DNA from: Aeromicrobium sp.
GTDB taxonomy: Bacteria > Actinomycetota > Actinomycetes > Propionibacteriales > Nocardioidaceae
Assembly: GCA_014377785.1 (NCBI GenBank)
Contig: JACMOZ010000035.1
Span: 1 to 38,884, forward strand
Length of the DNA: 38,884 nt
Direction of reading: 5' to 3'
Positions 33,230 through 38,884 of this stretch are shown here, in pieces (position 1 is the first letter of the stretch; each line of letters starts with the position of its first letter). A program made the position numbers and the translations under genes. Under the pieces are notes generated by a model, which was given only the letters and a program-made list of their open reading frames with translations, was not told the origin of the DNA and ran no database searches.

Positions 33230-34353
33230 TTTATCTCGACGCTGCCGCCACAACGCCGCTTCGGCGCGACGTGCTGGAGCGCATGTGGCCCTATCTCGGC
33301 CCCGATTTCGGCAACCCGTCGAGTCACCACGAAGTGGGGGAGTCGGCCAAACGGGCGCTCGACGCCGCCCGAGCTGAGGTCGCAAAGGTGCTGGGCTGTA
33401 GGGCGAGTGAAATCATCTTCACCTCGGGTGGCACCGAGTCCGACAACGCGGCGATCAAGGGCATCGCCCTCGCCACGCCACGCGGCCGGCACCTGATCAC
33501 GACTGCGATCGAGCACCCGGCGGTGCTCGAATCAGTTGGGTTCCTCGGCCGGATGGGATTCGAGGTGACGGTCCTGGACGTTGACAAGAACGGCCTGGTC
33601 GATCCCGCTGCCCTCACCGCGGCGTTGCGCGAAGACACCACTCTCGTGAGCATCCAATACGCCAACAACGAGGTCGGCACGATCCAGCCGATCGCCGAAC
33701 TCAGTGCCTTGGCGGCGGCCAAGGGTGCTCCGTTTCATACCGATGCCGTGCAGGCTGCCGGTTGGCTCGACCTGGATGTCGGTCGGCTCGGTGCCCAGGC
33801 CATGAGCATCTCTGGCCATAAACTTGGCGCCCCCAAGGGCATCGGTATCCTGTATGTCGGCCGCCGCGTCCCGCTCGAACCCCTCCTGCATGGCGGCGGC
33901 CAGGAATCCGGCCGCAGGTCGGGCACCGAAAACGTCGCCGCGGCCGTCGGCATGGCGGCAGCGCTCGGTCTGGCGGGGGGAGACGCGAATGAAACAATCG
34001 CGCTGCGCGACCGGTTCGTCGGTCGGGTCCTCGACGAGGTGTCGGACGCAGTGCTGACCGGTCATCGGACTCAACGGCTTCCCGGCACAGCGTCCTTCGT
34101 CTTCCCGGGTACGAGCGGCGAGGCCATACTTCTCGAACTCGAAGCCCGCGGCATTGTCTGCTCAAGCGGTTCGGCCTGTGCGGCCGGCAGTGATGAGCCT
34201 TCGCATGTGCTCACCGCCATGGGCTTCGATGGACCGGTCGCCCAGACCGCAGTCCGTTTTACTTTTGCCAGGGACACGAGCGCAGAGGATCTGGGGACGG
34301 CCGCGGATGAGGTCCGCACAGCGGTCGCACGCATTAAGGGCATCGTCAGCTGA
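33226..34353 (+). CDS. Cysteine desulfurase (NifS-like), nad-operon copy
   Basis: 375-aa PLP enzyme releasing sulfur from cysteine. It has YLDAAATTPLRRDVLERM at the N-terminus, FTSGGTESDNAAIKG, TTAIEHPAVLES, HTDAVQAAGW, the PLP lysine in SGHKLGAPKG (~200), and the active-site Cys in SSGSACAAGSDEPSHV (~318). Overlapped with nadC by 4 nt, it is the last gene of the nad operon. NifS homologues beside nadABC in other bacteria activate the NadA cluster, and I infer the same here. A second desulfurase at 35746 is paired with mnmA, so the two probably have separate sulfur clients. Confidence 0.95.
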   Translation: MIYLDAAATTPLRRDVLERMWPYLGPDFGNPSSHHEVGESAKRALDAARAEVAKVLGCRASEIIFTSGGTESDNAAIKGIALATPRGRHLITTAIEHPAVLESVGFLGRMGFEVTVLDVDKNGLVDPAALTAALREDTTLVSIQYANNEVGTIQPIAELSALAAAKGAPFHTDAVQAAGWLDLDVGRLGAQAMSISGHKLGAPKGIGILYVGRRVPLEPLLHGGGQESGRRSGTENVAAAVGMAAALGLAGGDANETIALRDRFVGRVLDEVSDAVLTGHRTQRLPGTASFVFPGTSGEAILLELEARGIVCSSGSACAAGSDEPSHVLTAMGFDGPVAQTAVRFTFARDTSAEDLGTAADEVRTAVARIKGIVS

Positions 34354-34442
34354 TCAGGGGCGTTTGGCTGTGATCAGTCAGCTTGCCGAGCCAAGCGTCA
34401 CGCCTTCGGCCCTGCGGTGCGACACGAGCGACGCTCACAGTG

Positions 34443-34688
34443 TTAACGGTCTCGTCGCAGCAACCAACGTTGGATCGGATCTCGTTCGGCATGCGCACGG
34501 CTTGCACGGTATTGACCCCAGATGAGAATGGATGCGCTGCTGAATCCGATGATGATGAGCACGGCCGAGAAGACGGCGAGTGACGCCGACTGGCCGCCAT
34601 ACCAGTCGAAGCGAGGGCCGGAGCCCAACGAGTTGAGGAACATCAGCGGAGCGAGAAACGAAACCGCCGAGAGAAATATGCGAACCAC
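34443..34688 (-). CDS. Small two-helix membrane protein, hypothetical
   Basis: 81-aa protein with two hydrophobic segments, IFLSAVSFLAPLMFLNSLG (~4-22) and LAVFSAVLIIIGFSSASILI (~37-56). A basic cytosolic tail follows (RASRAHAERDPIQRWLLRRDR). GTG start at 34688 with AGGGA seven bases upstream. I recognise no family. It follows the DUF1206 gene on the same strand with a 159-nt gap. That gap shows no other convincing feature. It converges on the nad operon, whose stop is 89 nt away. Confidence 0.6.
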   Translation of the reverse strand: MVRIFLSAVSFLAPLMFLNSLGSGPRFDWYGGQSASLAVFSAVLIIIGFSSASILIWGQYRASRAHAERDPIQRWLLRRDR

Positions 34689-34847
34689 TCGCCATCCCTG
34701 ACAAGTCGCTGATGACGCCTGAGAGCAGCTGGCCCGATTGTCACCGCGCGTGGAATTCCATCGGCAAGACGTTGAGATGGTGGTAGAGATCGCCGCGAAG
34801 AGTGGTCTCCATACCGACGATTAGGTAACCCCAGCGGCCAGTCTGCG

Positions 34848-35663
34848 CTACCGATCCAGGTGTCGGGCCCGGGCAAAGCAAAACAGCCCATAGCAGCCGA
34901 TGCCGAAGGCGATCACGCCAAGCATCAACGATCCGAAGGGTTGGTCGAGAAGCTTTCGCAATGCCTGGTCGAGCCCGCCGGCCTTATCGGAGTCCTGCGT
35001 CCAGGCTGCCCACAGGAACAGGCCGCCCACGGCCAGCAAGGCAAGACCCTTGCTCACATAACCAATCTTCCCGAACAGGACGTAGGCCCGGCCGAGGTCG
35101 CCGGTTTGTCCCTGCGACTTGAGGTGTTCCCTGAATCCTTCGCTAAAGCCCCGATAGATCAAGACGGCGGCGTAGCTGGCGACGGCCAATCCGATGATTC
35201 CGACGAGGACCTGCCCAGCCGGAAGTGCCAACACCCTCGCGGTCAAGGGTTCGGTTTTGTCACCGCCGCCACGGCCTCCGCTTATGGCAATCTTCAGCGA
35301 ACTGAAGCCAAAAAACCCGTAGATCGCGACTTTCAACGCCGAGGACGACTGTTTGAGTTTGCGTTTGGCGCCATCCTTGTCGCGGTGCCCGGCGACCATT
35401 TCGATGAGTTGCCAGACCACGAGGGCGACGAAACCAGCAGTCATGGCGTACAGCACCACCAAACCCAAAGGCTGCTGGGCAATCTCCTGGAGGGCGCCGT
35501 CCTTGGAGGCCGAACCCTCGCTGCGACCGAATGCCAGTTGCGCGGCAAGCCAGGCGATGAGCACATGGACAGCGCCATAGGAAATCAGCCCCACACGTAC
35601 GGCGACATCGAGCGTATCGCTGTCATCTGCCTTGCGGCCGAATTCCTGTGCTGAGCCAGTCAT
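34848..35663 (-). CDS. DUF1206 integral membrane protein
   Basis: 271-aa protein with about six membrane helices arranged as three two-helix repeats, as in DUF1206. Each unit has a Gly-Tyr/Lys start and a GxxxxG-rich helix: VRVGLISYGAVHVLIAWLA (~22-40), LKVAIYGFFGFSSLKIAIS (~110-130), and FGKIGYVSKGLALLAVGGLF (~198-218). The function of the family is unknown. The start is ATG 35663 with CAGG close by; a TTG seven codons earlier is open. It is divergent from the cysteine desulfurase at 35746 (82 nt), an interval probably holding both promoters. Confidence 0.88.
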   Translation of the reverse strand: MTGSAQEFGRKADDSDTLDVAVRVGLISYGAVHVLIAWLAAQLAFGRSEGSASKDGALQEIAQQPLGLVVLYAMTAGFVALVVWQLIEMVAGHRDKDGAKRKLKQSSSALKVAIYGFFGFSSLKIAISGGRGGGDKTEPLTARVLALPAGQVLVGIIGLAVASYAAVLIYRGFSEGFREHLKSQGQTGDLGRAYVLFGKIGYVSKGLALLAVGGLFLWAAWTQDSDKAGGLDQALRKLLDQPFGSLMLGVIAFGIGCYGLFCFARARHLDR

Positions 35664-35745
35664 CCTGACAGCGTAGGCCCGCAAGCGGACGACTGCATGA
35701 TCCAGAATTCAACTGCTTGCACCGAGCAACTACTCTGGGTAGGCA

Positions 35746-36951
35746 ATGAATACCCCCAATGACACCGTCTACCTCGACCATGCGGCGACCACGCCAATGG
35801 TTCCTGAAGCAATCGCGATCATGGCCGAAGAACTCGCCAGGACCGGCAATGCTTCCTCGCTCCACGCTTCGGGCCGGATAGCGCGCCGCACCGTCGAGGA
35901 GTCACGCGAACTCATAGCCGAGCGATTCGGCGCCCGGCCCAGCGAAGTTGTTTTCCTCTCCGGCGGAACCGAGGCCAACAACCTCGCCATCAAGGGCCTG
36001 TTCTGGGCGCGCAAGGGCACCGATCCCACCCGTAATCGCATCGTGTTCAGCTCGATCGAACACCATGCGCTCCTCGACCCTGTCACTTGGCTCGCCAAGC
36101 ACGAAGGCGCTGAGGTATCGATGACTCCGGTGGATCCGTGCGGGCGCATTGACCTCGACGAACTCCGTGCCAGCGTTGAGCTCGATCCTGCGAGCATCGC
36201 CGCGATCACCACGATGTGGGCCAATAACGAAATGGGCACGATTCAGCCCATCGCTGAAGTCGTCAAGATCGCCAAACGGCACGGAATTCCGGTCCACAGT
36301 GACGCGGTACAGGCAGCCGGCTATCTCCCGCTCGACTTTGCCGGGTCCGAACTCGATGCCATGACAATCACCGCTCACAAACTGGGCGGTCCCATGGGCA
36401 TCGGTGCACTCCTGATAGGCCGCGAACTCGAAGCCACGCCGTTGCTGCACGGCGGCGGCCAGGAACGCGATCTTCGGTCGGGCACCGTCAGCGTCGCCGC
36501 GATCGCCGCCTTCGCCAAGGCTGTCGAGGTCACGACCGATCGCCAGTCCGAGGCGTCCGCCCGGGTCGAAGGTTTGCGGCGAAAACTTGTCGCCGGCATT
36601 CGCGCCGCCGTCCCCAGCGCCGTGATCAATGGCGATCCCGACCCCGGCCCCAACCAGCGCCTGCCCAACATCGCGCACGTGACCTTCCCCGGTTGCGAAG
36701 GCGATGCGATGCTGATGCTCCTCGACGCCAAAGGCATCGAATGCTCCACCGGCTCGGCCTGCAACGCCGGCGTCCCGCAGCCCAGCCACGTCCTTCTCGC
36801 CATGGGCTACGACGAGATCGCCGCCCGCGGTTCGCTTCGTTTCAGCCTCGGTCACACGTCAACTGATGCCGACGTGGACAGGCTCCTCACCGCCTTACCT
36901 GCGGTGAATGAGCGTGCCCAGGCGGCCAACCTCGTCAGGAATGCCTCATGA
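35746..36951 (+). CDS. Cysteine desulfurase (IscS-like), mnmA-coupled copy
   Basis: 401-aa PLP enzyme. Visible: [59 protein letters not shown], the PLP lysine in [10 protein letters not shown] (~210), [15 protein letters not shown], and the catalytic Cys in [18 protein letters not shown] (~338). It overlaps mnmA by 4 nt. The same desulfurase-mnmA order occurs in M. tuberculosis (Rv3025c-Rv3024c, from memory). It probably donates persulfide sulfur for tRNA thiolation and perhaps general Fe-S assembly. It differs from the nad-operon paralogue in length and in the residues around both active-site motifs. Confidence 0.95.
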   Translation: MNTPNDTVYLDHAATTPMVPEAIAIMAEELARTGNASSLHASGRIARRTVEESRELIAERFGARPSEVVFLSGGTEANNLAIKGLFWARKGTDPTRNRIVFSSIEHHALLDPVTWLAKHEGAEVSMTPVDPCGRIDLDELRASVELDPASIAAITTMWANNEMGTIQPIAEVVKIAKRHGIPVHSDAVQAAGYLPLDFAGSELDAMTITAHKLGGPMGIGALLIGRELEATPLLHGGGQERDLRSGTVSVAAIAAFAKAVEVTTDRQSEASARVEGLRRKLVAGIRAAVPSAVINGDPDPGPNQRLPNIAHVTFPGCEGDAMLMLLDAKGIECSTGSACNAGVPQPSHVLLAMGYDEIAARGSLRFSLGHTSTDADVDRLLTALPAVNERAQAANLVRNAS

Positions 36952-38042
36952 AAGTGATCGCCGCCATGTCCGGTGGAGTCGACTCCGCCGTAGCCGCGGC
37001 CCGGGCTGTCGATGCCGGTCACGACGTCACCGGCGTCCACCTCGCACTGAGCCGCAACCCCAAGTCCTATCGTTCGGGCGCACGCGGTTGTTGCTCGCTC
37101 GAGGATTCCAACGACGCGCGCCGCGCCGCCGACGTTCTTGGCATCCCGTTTTATGTGTGGGACATGAGCGCTGAGTTCGCCGAAGAGGTCGTCGAGGACT
37201 TCATCGCCGAATACTCCGCCGGCCGCACCCCCAACCCGTGTCTTCGGTGCAACGAGAAGATCAAGTTCGCCGCCGTGCTCGACCGGGCGCTCGCACTCGG
37301 TTTCGACGCCGTGGCCACGGGTCACTACGCCCAGTTGCGCACCGCCGCCGACGGCCTCATCGAGATGCACCGCGCCATCGACATGTCCAAGGACCAGTCC
37401 TATGTCCTGGGTGTACTGACGCAAGACCAGTTGGCACATTCGCTGTTCCCGCTCGGGGACACGACCAAGGACGTCATACGCGTTGAGGCCGCCAACCGCG
37501 ATCTGGCCGTCGCCGAGAAGCCCGACAGTTACGACATCTGCTTCATATCCGATGGCGACAACGCCGGGTGGTTGCAGGAAAAGATCGGCGCCAAGCCCGG
37601 CAAGATCGTCGACGAAGCCGGCACCGAGTTGCGCGATCACGACGGCGCCCACGCGTTCACGATTGGTCAGCGCCGTGGACTGCATCTGGGCATCCCTGCA
37701 GCTGACGGCAAGCCGCGTTTCGTTCTCGACATCGAGCCCGCCAGCGGGACCGTGACCGTCGGCCCGCACGACAAGTTGGCCATCGACCACCTGGAGGGCA
37801 TCAAACCTTTGTGGTGTGGCGCTGTGCCCACCGAACCGCTCGAATGCAGCGTTCAGTTGCGCGCCCATGGCGACGAACACCGCGCGACGGTGGTTGTCGC
37901 CGGCTCCGACGTTTCGGTGACGCTGCACGACCCCGCTTTTGGCATTGCCCCCGGCCAGGCCTGCGTGATTTATGCCGGCACCCGTGTCGTCGGCTCGTCG
38001 ACCATTGCCAAAACAGCCCGCCTATCCCCGGCTCAGCGGTGA
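36948..38042 (+). CDS. mnmA: tRNA-specific 2-thiouridylase MnmA (TrmU)
   Basis: 364-aa ATP-dependent enzyme adding sulfur to U34 of tRNA-Lys, -Glu and -Gln. The PP-loop is [20 protein letters not shown] (~4-23). The first catalytic cysteine is in [12 protein letters not shown] (~97-100) and the second in [13 protein letters not shown] (~197). [17 protein letters not shown] and the [13 protein letters not shown] hinge are also visible. The C-terminal beta-barrel domain completes the usual length. Coupled to the upstream desulfurase by ATGA. A hairpin element begins within its last codons and continues past the stop. Confidence 0.97.
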   Translation: MKVIAAMSGGVDSAVAAARAVDAGHDVTGVHLALSRNPKSYRSGARGCCSLEDSNDARRAADVLGIPFYVWDMSAEFAEEVVEDFIAEYSAGRTPNPCLRCNEKIKFAAVLDRALALGFDAVATGHYAQLRTAADGLIEMHRAIDMSKDQSYVLGVLTQDQLAHSLFPLGDTTKDVIRVEAANRDLAVAEKPDSYDICFISDGDNAGWLQEKIGAKPGKIVDEAGTELRDHDGAHAFTIGQRRGLHLGIPAADGKPRFVLDIEPASGTVTVGPHDKLAIDHLEGIKPLWCGAVPTEPLECSVQLRAHGDEHRATVVVAGSDVSVTLHDPAFGIAPGQACVIYAGTRVVGSSTIAKTARLSPAQR

Positions 38043-38121
38043 GTCTGCGTCCATCCCGATTGCTGAGCGGTGGCTTAGCGTCCATGCCAAAAACGAAGGC
38101 GGACGCTAAGACACCGCTTCG
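38032..38121. repeat. Three-copy hairpin element after mnmA
   Basis: A diverged copy (38032-38055) overlapping the mnmA stop and a second direct copy (38063-38086, with GAGCGGTGGCTTAGCGTCC) are spaced at a 31-nt period. An inverted copy (38098-38121) carries GGACGCTAAGACACCGCT. Copies two and three pair over about 18 nt with one mismatch. The core GCGGTGGCTTA and the 31-nt period match the element after dnaE2. It ends 12 nt before the next start codon. Confidence 0.8.
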
Positions 38122-38133
38122 CGAGGGAGAGTT

Positions 38134-38884
38134 GTGAGTTTCGGCGCCGGCGTCGGCTCCATGCCCGGCGAGGATTACGTCGCGGCCCTCCGTGTTGTCA
38201 TCGACGAAACTCCCGACCTCGTCGCCATCCCCGAACTCCCGGCCCGTGGCGTCCAGGCGGCCATGACCGGTCGCGGTATCGGGATTTTGGCCGAACTCGG
38301 CGCCGACCTCCAACCCGCCGGTTGGCGACTGACCGGTGCCGGATCAGGTGCCGATCAGCGTCGCGCCCGCTCCCTTTTGGCTCAAGATCTTGACACCGTC
38401 GAAGAGCAACTCCAGGGCTTCGAGGGCCAGCTCAAGATCCAGGTGGCCGGGCCTTGGACCCTTGCCGCCACGGTCGAGCGCCCGCGCGGGGACCGGATCC
38501 TTGCCGATCACGGAGGCCGGCGCGATCTGGCGCAATCGCTGGCCGAGGGCATCCGCCAACATCTCGCATCTGTCAGCGGCAGGGTTCCTGGCGCTTCGCT
38601 GGTCCTGCAGATCGACGAGCCCATGCTCCCCGCGGTTCTTGCAGCCCGGATTCCGACCGCGAGCGGCTGGGGCCGGCACCGCTCGATCGACAAACCCGAA
38701 GCCGACGAGGCCTTGCGGCTGGTTGTCGAGGCCGGTCGCGATTCGGGTGCCCTTACGGTCATGCATTCGTGTGCCCCCGATGTCCCGGTCGACCTGGTCG
38801 CCGGAGCCGGGTTCGATGCTCTGAGTTTCGATCTGTCGCTCACCGCACCGGGCGACGTATGGGCGGCTGCCTTCGACGGGGGCC
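38134..38884 (+). CDS. MetE/UROD-fold protein, N-terminal part (runs off the right edge)
   Basis: About 250 codons are present. It begins SFGAGVGSMPGEDYVAALRV from GTG 38134, with GAGGGAGA upstream. VAGPWTLAATVE, SLVLQIDEPMLPAVL and LTVMHSCAPDVPVDLVAGAGF follow. This is the short actinobacterial 'methionine synthase, vitamin B12-independent'-like protein found near mnmA and ligA in M. tuberculosis (Rv3015c, from memory). HSCA and QIDEP resemble the zinc-site and core regions of MetE, but it lacks the long MetE N-terminal domain. True methionine synthase activity is doubtful; the catalytic role is unproven. The C-terminus is outside the window. Confidence 0.82.
   Translation, partial: MSFGAGVGSMPGEDYVAALRVVIDETPDLVAIPELPARGVQAAMTGRGIGILAELGADLQPAGWRLTGAGSGADQRRARSLLAQDLDTVEEQLQGFEGQLKIQVAGPWTLAATVERPRGDRILADHGGRRDLAQSLAEGIRQHLASVSGRVPGASLVLQIDEPMLPAVLAARIPTASGWGRHRSIDKPEADEALRLVVEAGRDSGALTVMHSCAPDVPVDLVAGAGFDALSFDLSLTAPGDVWAAAFDGG

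Noticed and set aside
34643-34891. 82-codon minus-strand frame between DUF1206 and the small membrane protein
   Set aside because: Overlaps both better-supported genes; Pro/Arg-rich translation without a hydrophobic or domain pattern.
38134-38884. Full-length methionine synthase MetE
   Set aside because: The long N-terminal MetE domain is missing and the protein starts directly at the UROD-like fold, matching the short actinobacterial MetE-like group instead.

Overview
The window looks like chromosome from a high-GC actinomycete (Actinomycetota). The support is: GC-rich third positions, many GTG starts and ATGA overlaps, an actinobacterial-type LexA box (TCGAAC-N4-GTTCGA), the ImuA'-ImuB-DnaE2 mutasome, the GlgE alpha-glucan pathway and a DUF6458 protein. 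Parts of the gene order recall, from memory, the Mycobacterium tuberculosis Rv3030 to Rv3015c block: Rv3030-type methyltransferase, etfB, etfA, then cysteine desulfurase, mnmA and a MetE-like protein. No genus can be assigned from the sequence alone. No tRNA, rRNA, CRISPR array, transposase or phage gene was seen.

Region 1 (1-9.7 kb) is trehalose/alpha-glucan metabolism on the minus strand. In transcription order it is glgX, glgE, a small DUF6458 membrane protein, then treS, mak and glgB (partial, running off the left edge). TreS converts trehalose to maltose, Mak phosphorylates maltose to maltose-1-phosphate, GlgE polymerises it, GlgB branches the glucan and GlgX would debranch it. The cluster is interrupted by a plus-strand HTH regulator/MFS exporter operon, with a tandem palindromic operator in front, and by a minus-strand VapBC toxin-antitoxin pair lying directly upstream of treS. 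GlgX is unusually short at both ends.

Region 2 (9.7-15.2 kb) reads plus: enoyl-CoA hydratase, a SAM methyltransferase, a left-handed beta-helix acyltransferase, then a long Ala/Glu coiled-coil protein whose membrane-anchored tail continues in the +1 frame (natural split, programmed shift or frameshift). A convergent Rv3030-like methyltransferase follows on the minus strand.

Region 3 (15.2-22.8 kb) holds etfBA, ending in a strong hairpin, and a four-gene dipeptide/oligopeptide ABC importer (lipoprotein, two permeases, fused double ATPase).

Region 4 (22.8-28.6 kb) is the SOS mutasome imuA'-imuB-dnaE2 behind a perfect LexA box that overlaps the promoter. Region 5 (28.7-34.4 kb) is NAD synthesis: an NrtR-type Nudix regulator with a palindromic candidate operator, then nadA, nadB, nadC and a cysteine desulfurase probably serving the NadA iron-sulfur cluster. 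Region 6 (34.4-38.9 kb) has two minus-strand membrane proteins, a second cysteine desulfurase coupled to mnmA (tRNA 2-thiouridine), and the start of a MetE-like protein.

The most unusual non-coding signal is a set of long imperfect intergenic hairpins after oppDF, dnaE2, nadB and mnmA. Two of them share an 11-nt core and the same layout: two direct 24-nt copies at a 31-nt period plus one inverted copy. No gap between genes exceeds 300 bases.
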